From CAVQCX01 sp963775335 (lineage in GTDB: Bacteria; Pseudomonadota; Gammaproteobacteria; Chromatiales; Chromatiaceae), in assembly GCA_963775335.1 (NCBI GenBank), contig CAVZIJ010000003.1, positions 1,488,001 through 1,552,000 on the forward strand: a stretch of DNA of 64,000 nucleotides, written 5' to 3'. How positions within the stretch are numbered: the stretch's first letter is position 1; each line of letters starts with the position of its first letter. The position numbers and the translations under genes are program-made. Positions 18,290-28,290 of this stretch are shown in pieces. The notes below the pieces were generated by a model, which had not been told where the DNA came from, searched no databases, and saw only the letters and a list, made by a program, of their open reading frames with translations.

Positions 18290-20413
18290 GTGCCCACGCC
18301 GGCAGACCCCCTCGAAGAGGCTATGCGCACTCAGGATCTGTCGGTGAAGCGGACCGGTTCCGAGATCTGGGTCGGCGCCGAGCCGACCTTCACCCTGCGC
18401 AGCTCCGAAGCCGCGGAGTGGCTGTCGGAGGCCCTCGGCGAACAGAAGGAGCTCCTCGCCCGCCAGATGCTGCGGGCCCTGGCCGAGCACTCTCCCGGAG
18501 CGGCGATCCTTCGTACCCTCGGGCGGCAGTACCGCGGCGAGCCGCGCCCGCGCTGGTCTTACGGCCTCTACGCGCGTCGAGACTCGGTACCGGTCTGGCG
18601 AGGCCCGCCGGACCCCCTGACCCGCCCGGTGCCCGCCGAGCCGTCGAGCCTGGACCTCTTGCACGAGGCGCTGACGGCGCGACTGCTGGACCTCGGCTGG
18701 GAGGCCATCGCCTTTTCCGCCGGCGAGACTCTCGAGCGGCGCATCCTGTTCCGATTAGACGGCCAGACACCCGAAGCGAGCCCGCGCCAAGAGCCGCTCC
18801 TGGCCCGGCCCTCGATCCATGGTCACCCCATCCCGATGACGGGACTCCGGGACGTGCTTGCGGCCCGGGGCGACCATCTGCTGGCATTGGGCGTCCTCAC
18901 CGAGGGTGCCTGCGCCGGCTGCGCCTGCGTGGAGCTGCCCGGCTTCGCCCGGGTCGCCGATTTCCTGAGCTGCTTGACGGCCCTGGGGGGAGCCGCGACG
19001 GAGGCCCGGCTCCCGACCCTGGTGCTGCAGGGGTTCCCTCCGCCAGTGGATTCCAGCGTGGCCTGGACGACCGTGACTCCGGATCCGGCGGTCATCGAGG
19101 TCAACCAGGCACCCTATGCGAACGGGAGCGAATTCCTGCGCGAGAGCCGGCTGCTCTACGACGTAGCGGCCCAGGGGGGCCTGAGCCCTTACCGCCTGCA
19201 GTACAACGGCACGGTGACAGACAGCGGCGGAGGCGGCCAGTTCACCCTCGGAGGTCCATCGCCGGAGCGCAGCCCCTTCTTCACCGCGCCGGCGCTGTTG
19301 CCCCGGCTGGTGCGTTACGTCAACCACCACCCGGCGCTGTCCTATCTGTTCGCCCCAGAGTACGTCGGCAGCTCCAGCCAGTCGCCCCGTGCGGACGAGG
19401 GGGTGCGAGACACCTTCCGGGAGTTGGACCTGACCCTGGCGCACCTGGCTTCGAGCCCGGATCAGAGCCCCGAGTCCATCTGGCGCAGCCTCGCGCCGTT
19501 CATGACCGACCCTTCGGGCAATCCGCACCGCAGCGAGCTTAACGTCGAGAAGCTGTGGAACCCTTTTCTGCCCGACCGAGGCTGCCTCGGGCTGGTTGAA
19601 TTCCGGGCGTTCCGCATGTCCCAGAGCCCGGAACGGGCGGCGGCCATCGCCGCACTGCTGCGCGGTATCACCTGCATGCTCGCCACGGAGGACAAGGCGA
19701 AAGGCCTGGTGGACTGGGGCGACGAGCTGCACGACCGATGGGCCCTGCCCTTCTACCTGTTGCGCGACCTGCAATCAGTGCTCGACGATCTGACCCAGAG
19801 CGGGCTGGGGCTGGCGGAGCCCGTCCGCGCGGCGCTCCGGGACGATCCGAGCCGGACCCGCTGGCAGGCGGATCTGGGCGGCTGCCGGCTGGAGATCGAG
19901 AAGGCGATCGAATTCTGGCCTCTGGTCGGGGATGTCGCCTCCCAGGAGGGCGGGGGCTCGCGCCTGGTCGACGCAAGCACCCTGCGACTGCAGATCCTGT
20001 TGGGAAACACCGAGGAGAGGGACCTGGACCTGGCGGACTGCGAGGTACGGGTCGGGGACTGGGAGCTTCCCATGCGTGGCGAGCAGGGACCCTGGGGAGC
20101 GGTGCGCGTCAACGGGGTGAGATTCCGCGACTTCGCCCCCCGGCGGGGACTGCACCCGGACCTGCAACCCCAGGGGGCCATCCGGCTCACCCTGAGCCAC
20201 CCCGAGCTGGACGACGCCCTGGTGGCGACCCTACACAGCTGGCAGCCCGACGGCCGGCCCTACCCGGGGCTGCCCGCGGACCTGGACGCCGCCGCCGCCC
20301 GCCGCGCCGAGCGTCTGGTGCTCGCCAAGACCCCGCGCGCGACCCTCGGACCGGCCCGCCAACCGCCCGCCGAGGCCCTGCAACCCTTCAGCCTCGATCT
20401 GCGCCGGCTCTGA
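18290..20413 (+). CDS. DUF2126 family protein
   Basis: A 707-residue protein matching the large C-terminal DUF2126 region of transglutaminase-DUF2126 fusions (about 1100 residues). Landmarks are the opening SVKRTGSEIWVGAEPTFTLR, NQAPYANGSEFLRE, TDSGGGGQFTLGGPSPERSPFF, LLPRLVRYVNHHPALSYLFA and RAFRMSQSPERAA. Parts resemble glutamate-ammonia-ligase-like active sites, so a carboxylate-amine ligase or an amidase activity has been supposed, but none is established. Here the transglutaminase domain is a separate divergent gene. GTG at 18290 and ATG at 18323 are both possible starts. Confidence 0.8.
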   Translation: MPTPADPLEEAMRTQDLSVKRTGSEIWVGAEPTFTLRSSEAAEWLSEALGEQKELLARQMLRALAEHSPGAAILRTLGRQYRGEPRPRWSYGLYARRDSVPVWRGPPDPLTRPVPAEPSSLDLLHEALTARLLDLGWEAIAFSAGETLERRILFRLDGQTPEASPRQEPLLARPSIHGHPIPMTGLRDVLAARGDHLLALGVLTEGACAGCACVELPGFARVADFLSCLTALGGAATEARLPTLVLQGFPPPVDSSVAWTTVTPDPAVIEVNQAPYANGSEFLRESRLLYDVAAQGGLSPYRLQYNGTVTDSGGGGQFTLGGPSPERSPFFTAPALLPRLVRYVNHHPALSYLFAPEYVGSSSQSPRADEGVRDTFRELDLTLAHLASSPDQSPESIWRSLAPFMTDPSGNPHRSELNVEKLWNPFLPDRGCLGLVEFRAFRMSQSPERAAAIAALLRGITCMLATEDKAKGLVDWGDELHDRWALPFYLLRDLQSVLDDLTQSGLGLAEPVRAALRDDPSRTRWQADLGGCRLEIEKAIEFWPLVGDVASQEGGGSRLVDASTLRLQILLGNTEERDLDLADCEVRVGDWELPMRGEQGPWGAVRVNGVRFRDFAPRRGLHPDLQPQGAIRLTLSHPELDDALVATLHSWQPDGRPYPGLPADLDAAAARRAERLVLAKTPRATLGPARQPPAEALQPFSLDLRRL

Positions 20414-20557
20414 TCCAACCCCGCCTGGGATCGGCTTGACGCCTCCGCGGAACAAGGCCCAGGATTCGAGGCCGCGATGACGTTCCAGCCCCGGCACGGA
20501 CAAACTGCAGACGCCCCCGAGACCTTGCGCCCCCGGGCTACTGCGCGCGACCCGGCC

Positions 20558-21961
20558 TCAGGCCGAGGCCGGCAAGCCGCCCATCCCCATGCCTTGGAAG
20601 GTGAGCTCCGGATTGCCCTTTATTCCCAGCCGTAGGAAGACCAGGACCTTCTGGGCCATCTCGGCGCTGGAGTTGAGCAGATAGCAGGTGTGCTCGACCC
20701 GGTTGAGAAAGATCCGGTGCTGCACCAGGATCGCCATCAGGGGCTTGAGCCGCGTCTCTTCTTCGAAGCGTTGGTAGACGATCCCCACGCCGTGGTCATC
20801 GGGATCGAAACTGAGGGGCTCCATGTAGCTGGCGAGGGTGCGCAGAGGCTCGCCGGGATCGCCGCCGGGCTTGGCCGCGACCTCGCTGCCGGCGATCAGC
20901 CAGGTGGCGAAGTTCTGCATCTCGATGGAGTTCAGCGGCAGATCGTAGCTGCGCTGCCCCTGCTCGCGCCGGTACTGGGCGCGGGCCTCTTCGCGCACAT
21001 TGATGAGCCGGTAGATCAGGGTGGCGAACCTCAGCACCTGCTCATGGAGCGAGACCGGGGCGACATGCTGCGATCTGATCAGGTAATAGCGGATCACACC
21101 CAGGAACAGGGCGAGCAGGTCGAACATCCCGGCCCAGACCAGGCTCACCAGGACACTCACCGAATACTCCTTCGAGTCCTTGAGTGGCAGCAGCGCACGC
21201 TCCACCGGATTGCGCAGGTTGCCGATTTCGTTCTTGGCCAAGCCGCCCAGGATGTCCGCGGCCTCCTTGGAGTTGGTCAGGGCGCGCAGCTGGGCCAGCG
21301 TCCCGGCCAGCTCCGGGCGCTGACTCAGGTTCACGGTGCCCTCCAGACGCCGGTTGAGGGCCTCGTAGAGCGGCCGGGCCTGCTCCAGGTCACGGGTCGG
21401 CCCCGCCAGGTGCGCCTTGCGATCCTCGTAGGCCTCCAGCTTGCTGAAGTACACGGGACCGCGACCGGGGCCCAAGCCCGAGCGCCCGCCGCGCAGCTGC
21501 TCCTCGTCGGCGGCGCGCTTGAGCTGGGCGAGCTCGACCTGCTGGGCGTCCATGAACCGCTGCTCGGCCTGCTCCGCTTGCCCCAGCTTCTGGGTGATCG
21601 CGGCCTTCGAGGCCGTGTCCAGCGCATAGAGGTCGGCCTGCTGGGCCTCGGGCAGGCTGGCATTGTAGATGTACGTATAGGCGCTCAGGGTGGACAGCGT
21701 CAGTGCGGCGGCATAGACGCCCAGCAGGACCATCTTGCTGAGGCTCCGGACATAGGGCAGCGCCAGCAGCGTGGTGCTGATCGCGAGCTGCACCGCCACC
21801 GCGAACAGCAGGGCGTAGAGCACGTGCTCGACGTAGAGCTTAGCTCCAGAGAAGGTGAAGATGCCGTTGGCCGCGGCGAGGAACACCACCGCGAAGCCGA
21901 TCATGGCGGCCAGGCGTTTTTGATGAACGGACTGCTGCGAGCTCGGCTGGGTTGTGGACAT
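20558..21961 (-). CDS. Membrane protein of unknown function with central coiled coil
   Basis: About 467 residues. Three hydrophobic helices near the N-terminus (about 19-40, 46-68 and 76-97) are followed by an Ala/Gln/Glu-rich predicted coiled-coil stretch (about 105-175) and a fourth hydrophobic segment near residue 275 (VLVSLVWAGMFDLLALFLGVIRYYL). A soluble C-terminal domain of about 170 residues ends the protein. No motif or family is recognised. The start at ATG 21961 (MSTTQPSS) is preferred over a longer form because the extra 15 residues look non-coding. It lies downstream of the ThDP decarboxylase gene with a 158-bp gap. Confidence 0.7.
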   Translation of the reverse strand: MSTTQPSSQQSVHQKRLAAMIGFAVVFLAAANGIFTFSGAKLYVEHVLYALLFAVAVQLAISTTLLALPYVRSLSKMVLLGVYAAALTLSTLSAYTYIYNASLPEAQQADLYALDTASKAAITQKLGQAEQAEQRFMDAQQVELAQLKRAADEEQLRGGRSGLGPGRGPVYFSKLEAYEDRKAHLAGPTRDLEQARPLYEALNRRLEGTVNLSQRPELAGTLAQLRALTNSKEAADILGGLAKNEIGNLRNPVERALLPLKDSKEYSVSVLVSLVWAGMFDLLALFLGVIRYYLIRSQHVAPVSLHEQVLRFATLIYRLINVREEARAQYRREQGQRSYDLPLNSIEMQNFATWLIAGSEVAAKPGGDPGEPLRTLASYMEPLSFDPDDHGVGIVYQRFEEETRLKPLMAILVQHRIFLNRVEHTCYLLNSSAEMAQKVLVFLRLGIKGNPELTFQGMGMGGLPASA

Positions 21962-22119
21962 GGACGTTATCCCGCGGGTAGGATCGAGGCCCGGCCATAT
22001 TACCATCTTCTAATATCACAGTCAGCCCGTATCGCTCACCCCGCGCTGAAGCACCGGGAACAGCGGGGCTGCAAGGCAGCCAGACCGCCCGCAGCAGGGG
22101 CTCCTCGGCTGCCCAGTCC

Positions 22120-23790
22120 TCAGCCCGGCGCCTCGGTACCCGGGTCGGTCTGCAGGTGCCGCAGCGCGCTGCACAGCCGCTCCACGGCCCGCGAGCCCTC
22201 ATGCGTCGGGAGGTGCAGGTTGATGAACACCAGCCGGTCGCGCTGCTCCCGCGCCGCCGCCAGCGCCTCCTCCAGCTCCCCTTCGGTCTTGACCTCCAGG
22301 CTCAGCGCCTCCCCCCCGAACGCCTCTGGGAGCTTGTGATAGCTCCAGCGCTGGATGTCGTTGTACGGGCCGTCATGGATCAGGCGCTCGATACCGTACC
22401 CGTCGTTGTTCAGCAGGAAGATGATCGGGTTGCACCGGTGGCGCAGCAGGGTCGAGAGCTCCTGGGCAGTCATCTGGAAAGAGCCGTCGCCCTGCAGCAG
22501 CACCACCCGCGTGTCGGGCCGTGCCAGGCAGATGCCCAGGACGGCGGGCAGACTGTAGCCGATCGACAGGTAGTAGCCCTGAGAGATGAAATGCGCCGGC
22601 TCGCCCACGTAGAGCTCGCCGGCGGCGAACATGGCGTCGCCGGTCTCCGCCACCAGGATCATCTCCTCGTCCAGGAAATGATTCAGCCGATCGTAGAAGC
22701 GCGCCACCCTCAGGGCCTGATCGGGCGCGACCGCAAATCCCTGATCCGGCGCATGGGGATCGATGGGATGGCCGGCGACGTAGTCGCGCGGCCTGAGGGC
22801 ATCTCCCAGCGCGTCGATGAAGTCGCCGAGCCAGACATGGTCGTAATAGTGGCTGCGCACTCGTACCTTGCTCAGGTGCGCCCGGACCATGCAGTCGACC
22901 GGCAAATGGGTGGTGAAGCCGCCGGTGTTGATATCGGTGGACATGGCCCCGAGAGAGAGCAGCCCGTCGGAGCCCTCCAGCCGGTGCCGCACCTCGTCGC
23001 GGCTCATCGCGCCCATGTAGACGCCGAGGAACAAGGGGTGATTCTCGGGCAGCGCCGATTTGCCATCGATGGTGGTGGTATAGGGGATGCCCGCGCGCTC
23101 GGCCAGTCGCAACAGCCGCTCGGCCAGGCCGAAGCGCTGGATCTCCACGCCCGCCAGGATGAAGGGACTCTGTGCGGCGTTGATGATCCCGGCCGCCTCC
23201 CGGGCACAGTCGGCCAGCGCCCGCGGATCGGAGCGGCGCGGACGGTGCAGATCCAGGCTCGCGGGTCGACGGCAGGGCGCCCCCACCATGTCCACGGGCA
23301 TCTCGATGTACACGGGCAGACGCTCGGAGATGCAATTGGTCAGGACCCGGTCGATCTCATCGGCAGCCGTGTAGGGGTTGACCATCTGGGCGGCATCGAC
23401 CGTGACCTTGCGGTAGATCTCCAGCTGCATGTCGTAGCCACCGACGGTGTGGTGCATGTGGGTCTGCGCCGTACGCTGGGCGCTATTCGGGGCCCCGCTG
23501 ATGAACACCACCGGCACCCGCTCGGCATAGGCCCCGGAAGCAGCATTCAAGGCGCTCAGGCCGCCCACTCCATAGGTGACGCAGATCGCACCTATGCCGT
23601 TGACCCGGGCATAGGCATCCGCTGCGTACCCCGCGTTGAGCTCGTTGCAGTTACCGACGAGCCGTATCCGGCTTTCCACGACCCGGTCCATGAAGTCCAG
23701 CACATAGTCCCCCGGCACGCCGAACATGTGTCCGAGACCCGCCTCCTCGAGGCGCTGGATGAGATATCTGGCGACGGTCGTCTGTTCCAC
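22120..23790 (-). CDS. ThDP-dependent 2-oxo acid decarboxylase (pyruvate/indolepyruvate type)
   Basis: A 556-residue protein of normal length. All landmarks of pyruvate and indolepyruvate decarboxylases are present: Asp28 (GVPGDYVLDF), Glu50 (NCNELNAGYAADAYAR), the paired His113-His114 (THMHHTVGGYD) and the ThDP-binding GDGSFQMT to NNDGYGIE segment near residues 420-455. It decarboxylates a 2-oxo acid to the aldehyde, and the substrate (pyruvate, indolepyruvate, phenylpyruvate) cannot be decided here. GTG start at 23790 after GGGGAAAG. Divergent from an acetyltransferase gene. A fermentative or auxin-type role is inference. Confidence 0.9.
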   Translation of the reverse strand: MEQTTVARYLIQRLEEAGLGHMFGVPGDYVLDFMDRVVESRIRLVGNCNELNAGYAADAYARVNGIGAICVTYGVGGLSALNAASGAYAERVPVVFISGAPNSAQRTAQTHMHHTVGGYDMQLEIYRKVTVDAAQMVNPYTAADEIDRVLTNCISERLPVYIEMPVDMVGAPCRRPASLDLHRPRRSDPRALADCAREAAGIINAAQSPFILAGVEIQRFGLAERLLRLAERAGIPYTTTIDGKSALPENHPLFLGVYMGAMSRDEVRHRLEGSDGLLSLGAMSTDINTGGFTTHLPVDCMVRAHLSKVRVRSHYYDHVWLGDFIDALGDALRPRDYVAGHPIDPHAPDQGFAVAPDQALRVARFYDRLNHFLDEEMILVAETGDAMFAAGELYVGEPAHFISQGYYLSIGYSLPAVLGICLARPDTRVVLLQGDGSFQMTAQELSTLLRHRCNPIIFLLNNDGYGIERLIHDGPYNDIQRWSYHKLPEAFGGEALSLEVKTEGELEEALAAAREQRDRLVFINLHLPTHEGSRAVERLCSALRHLQTDPGTEAPG

Positions 23791-23977
23791 GCACTTTCCC
23801 CTCTGCCCCCGCGCGCCATGCGCGCCCGGAGCCGATTATAGAGACTCGGACCGGCTGCCCGAGATCGGCATTTCGAAAGATCGCTCGGGCGGGAAACCGA
23901 GACTGCTATCGGCGGCCAGAACGGCTAGACTCTGCCCAGATCCCAGCCGCAGGCGGGCGCCACCGGCGAAGGCACCG

Positions 23978-24835
23978 ATGAGCACTGGCAACTTCCGCAT
24001 CAGATCCATGGCGCGCGCCGAGATCGACTTCGCCATCGAGCTGGCCGCCCGGGAGGGCTGGAATCCCGGGCTGCGTGATGCCGACAGCTTCCACGTCGCC
24101 GACCCCGGGGGCTTTCTGATCGCCCTACTGGACAACCAGCCGGTCGGGTGCATCTCGGCGGTCTCCTATCCGGGCTCGTTTGGTTTCATCGGCTTCTACA
24201 TCGTGATACCGGAGCTGCGCGGGAGGGGCTATGGGCTACGCCTGTGGCGGACCGCGATGGCGCGGCTGGACGGACACAACATCGGGCTCGACGGCGTCAT
24301 CGCCCAGCAGGCCAACTATGAGCGCTCGGGCTTTCGATTCGCCTACAACAACACCCGCTTCGAGCACCACTCCGGAGCCGAGTCGGCACCGCCGGTGGGC
24401 GAGTCGCTGGTCGAGGCTGCGCATCTCCCGCTGGAGGCGCTCGCCGAATACGACCGGCAATTCTTCCCGGCACCCCGCCCCTCCTTCCTGCGCTCCTGGC
24501 TGAGCATGCCAGAATCTTGCGCACAAGCCTGGGTCGAGCAAGGTGCGATCCGAGGCTACGGGGTCATCCGCCGCTGCCGCAGCGGCCACAAGATCGGCCC
24601 CTTGTTTGCCGACGACCCGGACATCGCCGACGCTTTGTTCCGCACCCTCAGTGCCCATGCAGACCCTGGCGAGCCGATCTATCTCGATGTGCCTCAGACC
24701 AATCCCGACGGACTCCAGCTAGTCCGCGGCTACGGCATGCAGGAGGTGTTCCGAACTGCGCGCATGTACACAGGGGAGCCACCAGACATCGAGCTGGCCT
24801 CGGTGTACGGCGTCACAAGCTTCGAGCTGGGCTGA
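23978..24835 (+). CDS. Acetyltransferase with two tandem GNAT-type domains
   Basis: A 285-residue protein. The N-terminal GNAT domain (residues about 5-130) has the CoA-binding VIPELRGRGYGLRLWRTA. The C-terminal half (about 140-280) is a second, degenerate domain with YGVIRRCRSGHKIGPLFAD and a final helix-strand RGYGMQEVFRTARMY. This YitH-like layout (GNAT plus GNAT-C) is common in uncharacterised bacterial acetyltransferases. ATG at 23978 starts exactly where similarity starts, so the longer open frame upstream is rejected. Divergent from the ThDP decarboxylase gene (187 bp between the starts). Confidence 0.8.
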   Translation: MSTGNFRIRSMARAEIDFAIELAAREGWNPGLRDADSFHVADPGGFLIALLDNQPVGCISAVSYPGSFGFIGFYIVIPELRGRGYGLRLWRTAMARLDGHNIGLDGVIAQQANYERSGFRFAYNNTRFEHHSGAESAPPVGESLVEAAHLPLEALAEYDRQFFPAPRPSFLRSWLSMPESCAQAWVEQGAIRGYGVIRRCRSGHKIGPLFADDPDIADALFRTLSAHADPGEPIYLDVPQTNPDGLQLVRGYGMQEVFRTARMYTGEPPDIELASVYGVTSFELG

Positions 24836-25176
24836 GCGTCGCGCCCGGGAGCTCTACGGCGTATCGCATAGGCCGCTCCCGCCGCGATTGCGGGTCGGAG
24901 CGCGATGCAGCGAGCCTGTCGTAGGCGTCTCTACAGTAGCGCGCCGCAACAGCGCCATGGAAAAAATCGCCCGGTCTCAAGGGGTTGCACCCAACACACC
25001 TGCCCGGGGGCGCGGCGATCGGCCCAGGCTCAAGTACCGCTGCACGGCCGGGCGAATCATGCGGCGCCTGACCCCTCTGGCGCGTTTCCTGCCCTCATGG
25101 GACAGGCTGTCTCGGCGAACACCTGTGCTATATTTCGCCGTCTCGACCTGCCGATAACCGGCCACCGGAAGCCTGT
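24836..25176. other. Intergenic region before the psd-like gene
   Basis: About 340 bp without a convincing gene. GCTATATTTCGCC around 25127-25140 could contain a -10 element (TATATT) for the gene at 25177, but no matched -35 is clear. Confidence 0.4.
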
Positions 25177-25965
25177 ATGCTCAGACTGTTCGCGAACTTC
25201 GTCTGGACGAAGTGTTCAGCGGTCTTTCAATTGCGGATGTCCAATGTCTTCTCGCGGCTTTTCAGGCTGCGATTGTCGACGTTCGTCATCGTCCCCTACT
25301 GCATGGCCCTGAATCTTGGCCCCGATTATCTCAATCAGTTCGAGCCCGACTCGGGGGAACGGAATTACACGTCCTATTACGATTTTTTCAAGCGAAGATA
25401 TCGCGTCCCCCCGCGCATCGATTCCCATACGGTCTGGCCATGCGAGGGATACATCTGCGACTGGGGGCCATTCAGCGGGAAGAATCACTCCTTGGTCAAA
25501 GGCCAAAAAATCGATCTGAACGACATATTTTTGTCGCAGGACGAGACTACCCGGGATCATTATTTCGTCAACGTCTTCCTCCACAATCATAACTATCATC
25601 GGATTCACTCGCCCGTCGATGGAACCCTGCTGAGCGTCAAGCGAATTCGAGGTGAGCTACTGTTCCTGAGGCCCTGGTTCTACCCACGCGGGGACGTCTC
25701 CTACCCGGCCTTCAAGAACGAACGAGTCGTATTCGAGATTCGAGACAGAGGTGAGAAGACCTGGTATCTGGCGTTGGTGGGGGGATTCGGCGTCGGCACG
25801 ATCGAGACCCATCCGGACGCGTTGGTTGGGGCAGAGGTGAAATTGGGCCAGGAGATCGGCAGCTTCAATCTGGGGTCCACGGTCTGCATCGCGGCCCCCT
25901 ACCCAATGCAGGTTTCAGGGTATCTGCAGACGATCGCCGTTGGAGAAAGGATCGTCTTGAGCTGA
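25177..25965 (+). CDS. psd: Phosphatidylserine decarboxylase-like pyruvoyl enzyme
   Basis: A 262-residue protein with the Psd signature features: NHNYHRIHSPVDG (residues 137-149, the His region) and the self-cleavage motif LGST at residues 232-235, where Ser becomes the pyruvoyl group and the chain splits into beta and alpha subunits. It would convert phosphatidylserine to phosphatidylethanolamine at the inner membrane. The N-terminal 45 residues are basic and hydrophobic and may anchor it. It stands alone rather than with pssA, so it may be an auxiliary copy or act on a related substrate. The coding sequence is slightly AT-richer than the flanks. Confidence 0.8.
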   Translation: MLRLFANFVWTKCSAVFQLRMSNVFSRLFRLRLSTFVIVPYCMALNLGPDYLNQFEPDSGERNYTSYYDFFKRRYRVPPRIDSHTVWPCEGYICDWGPFSGKNHSLVKGQKIDLNDIFLSQDETTRDHYFVNVFLHNHNYHRIHSPVDGTLLSVKRIRGELLFLRPWFYPRGDVSYPAFKNERVVFEIRDRGEKTWYLALVGGFGVGTIETHPDALVGAEVKLGQEIGSFNLGSTVCIAAPYPMQVSGYLQTIAVGERIVLS

Positions 25966-26746
25966 GACCGCCGATCCGTTCCTTTGCTCTCGACATCGTG
26001 CGCGCCCGGTCGCTGGCGGCTGCCGGGCCCCCCACGACAGCACTCTCACCCTGTCGCCTATCGATCCGGCACCAATGGACTGGAAACGTGGCGATCCGGC
26101 CCGGTTTATCGGTGATGGGAACAACCGACACGAGATCGTTGTCGCATGAGGCGCGAAGAAGACGGTGCCCAGGCGCTGCAGGATGCCGTGGGCGGGCGCA
26201 TCACAGCAAGCCGGTCAAGCCCTGGCTCGCCAGGCACGCCAAGCGCATCGAGGTCTTTTGCCTGCCGAGCTAGCAGCCGAGCTCAACCCCGACGAAATGG
26301 CCAACGGCGCCAGGACCCGCGCGGCCGGCTAGCGCGTCCTCCCACGCATATGAGGTGGTTTTGCTGCAACTGCAGGGGGCCAACGCGGTCATATTGTTTT
26401 TGAGTCGACAATCCTCTTTCCCAGGCATCGGGGGGTAGAAGTTCAGCGACACGCCCAGCTGAGCCCGTCCGATCGATCCCTGCGCGATGGACCTTTCGGG
26501 CGGGGCTCAGGCTGAGAAGCAGGATAAACAGCGATGGACATCAGGCGGTACTACGGACCGAACGGGTGTCCCGGGGCAGGACGGCAAGACCGCGTACGAC
26601 CATCCGGCGTGCGGGGACCGACTGCAGCTCCGTCCCGCATCGACGGAAGCCGGTGGCGGACGTCGCGCCCCGGCAGGGAGATGATCGCTCATCGAGAGTC
26701 GGCCCCAAAGCCGGTCCGATCAGACAAATAAGGGGAGCCATTGGGG
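25966..26746. other. Intergenic region with transposase relic
   Basis: About 780 bp between the psd-like gene and opgG. The only coding trace is an IS630-type fragment at 26190-26335 (listed separately). The right part should contain the opgG promoter, but no clear hexamers are assigned. Confidence 0.5.
26190..26335 (+). pseudogene. IS630-type transposase C-terminal relic
   Basis: One frame reads HHSKPVKPWLARHAKRIEVF then CLPS and a stop at 26271. The following frame continues AELNPDEMANGARTR. Together they recall the IS630 motif DNxxxHxSxxVxxWL...LPxYSPxLNPIE, with the Tyr-Ser-Pro region damaged. No rest of the element is seen. Confidence 0.55.
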
Positions 26747-28288
26747 ATGCGTCATCGCACTCTTGTCCCGGTACTCGCCGCAATGCTGTGTGCCGGCTCC
26801 ACGCCGACATGGGGCTTCGGCTTTCAGGATGTCGTGGCCACGGCGAAGACCCTCGCCGAGCAGCCCTACAGGGCGCCGGAGCCGATTCCCAAGCGCATGC
26901 AGGATCTGAGCTACGAGCAGTACCAGGGCATCCGCTTTCGTCCCGACCAGAGCCTGTGGCACGCGAGCCATTCCCGCTTTCAGGTGATGCTGCTGTCCCC
27001 GGGGCTCTATTACCGACATGCCGTAAAGCTGCATGTGATAGACGCCCAGGGCGTGCACGAGGTGCCGTTTCGCAAGGATCTTTTCACCTTCGCGGACGAT
27101 GAGGTCGCAAGGCGTGTGCCACCGGATCTCGGTTACGCCGGCTTCAAGTTGACCTATCCGCTGCGCCATGCCCATAGCCAGAACCAGTTCCTCGTGTTCG
27201 GCGGGGCGAGCTATTTTCGCGGCGTCGGCAAGGACAATGGCTTCGGCATATCGGCGCGTGGCATCGCGGTGGACACGGGTCTGGCATCCGGAGAGGAGTT
27301 CCCCTCCTTCGTCGAATACTGGCTAATACGGCCCGCCAATGACGCCGACACCATGGTGTTCTACGGCCTACTCGATGGAAAGAGCATCACCGGCGCCTAC
27401 CGTTTCGAGGTCCATCCGGGCACGGCCACGCAGCTCAAGGTGCAGGCCCGGCTCTTCACCCGGGATGCCGTCCAACTGCTCGGCGTAGCCCCCCTGACCA
27501 GCATGTTCTACTACGGCGAGAACACCGCCCGTCCCCACGGCCAGTGGCGCGTGGAGGTCCACGACTCCGACGGCCTACTGATCCACAATGGGGTCAGCGG
27601 CGAATGGCTGTGGCGGCCTCTGCTCGACCCCAAGCGCCTGGAGACCGATAACTTCGAGACGCAGAGCGTGCAGGGCTTCGGGCTGCTGCAGCGCCACAAC
27701 CGGTTCCCGTACTACCAGGACCTCGGCGCGCACTACGAGACCCGACCCAGCACCTGGGTCGAGCCCCAGGGCGATTGGGGCCCGGGACATGTGGTGCTGG
27801 TGGAGCTTCCGTCCAGCTCCGAGACCAACGACAACATCGTGGCGTTCTGGAGCCCCCGGGACGCGGTCGGCAAAGGCCAGGCCCTGACGTATGACTACAC
27901 CCTCAGCTTCGGCGACCCGACAGTGCCCGAGGAGCCCACCGGGCAGGCGGTCAACACCTTCGTGGGCGACGGCGATCAGATCGCCGGCGGCAAGGTCCCG
28001 GGCGCATACCGGATCGTCGTCGATTTCGCCGGGGGACCTCTTACCAAGCTGCGCTCCAAGGCGCCCGTGGTCGGCACGGTCACGGCGACCGAGCAGGGGA
28101 AGGTGATCGAGCAATTCGTGGAATACGTTCCCTCGGAGCAGTTCTGGCGCCTGTCCATCCTGGCCAAGCCAGCGCAGGACAAGCCGCTCGTTCTGCGGGC
28201 GTTCTTGAGCGAGGACGGAAAGCCTTTGTCCGAGACCTGGACATACCGGATTCCGGTGGACAACTCGATACTCGGCGGCGAGGATTGA
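26747..28288 (+). CDS. opgG: Periplasmic glucan biosynthesis protein OpgG
   Basis: About 513 residues with a signal peptide (cleavage near TWG|FGFQ). The MdoG/OpgG family strings are plain: DLSYEQYQGIRFRPDQSLW, FQVMLLSPGLYY, LGYAGFKLTYPL and FLVFGGASYFRGVGK. OpgG acts in the periplasm to branch or finish beta-1,2-glucan chains (osmoregulated periplasmic glucans). AGGGGAG before the start, and ATG 26747 is preferred over an in-frame TTG at 26741. First gene of opgG-small gene-opgH, with gaps of 2 bp and an overlap of 1 bp. Confidence 0.93.
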   Translation: MRHRTLVPVLAAMLCAGSTPTWGFGFQDVVATAKTLAEQPYRAPEPIPKRMQDLSYEQYQGIRFRPDQSLWHASHSRFQVMLLSPGLYYRHAVKLHVIDAQGVHEVPFRKDLFTFADDEVARRVPPDLGYAGFKLTYPLRHAHSQNQFLVFGGASYFRGVGKDNGFGISARGIAVDTGLASGEEFPSFVEYWLIRPANDADTMVFYGLLDGKSITGAYRFEVHPGTATQLKVQARLFTRDAVQLLGVAPLTSMFYYGENTARPHGQWRVEVHDSDGLLIHNGVSGEWLWRPLLDPKRLETDNFETQSVQGFGLLQRHNRFPYYQDLGAHYETRPSTWVEPQGDWGPGHVVLVELPSSSETNDNIVAFWSPRDAVGKGQALTYDYTLSFGDPTVPEEPTGQAVNTFVGDGDQIAGGKVPGAYRIVVDFAGGPLTKLRSKAPVVGTVTATEQGKVIEQFVEYVPSEQFWRLSILAKPAQDKPLVLRAFLSEDGKPLSETWTYRIPVDNSILGGED

Positions 28289-28290
28289 GC

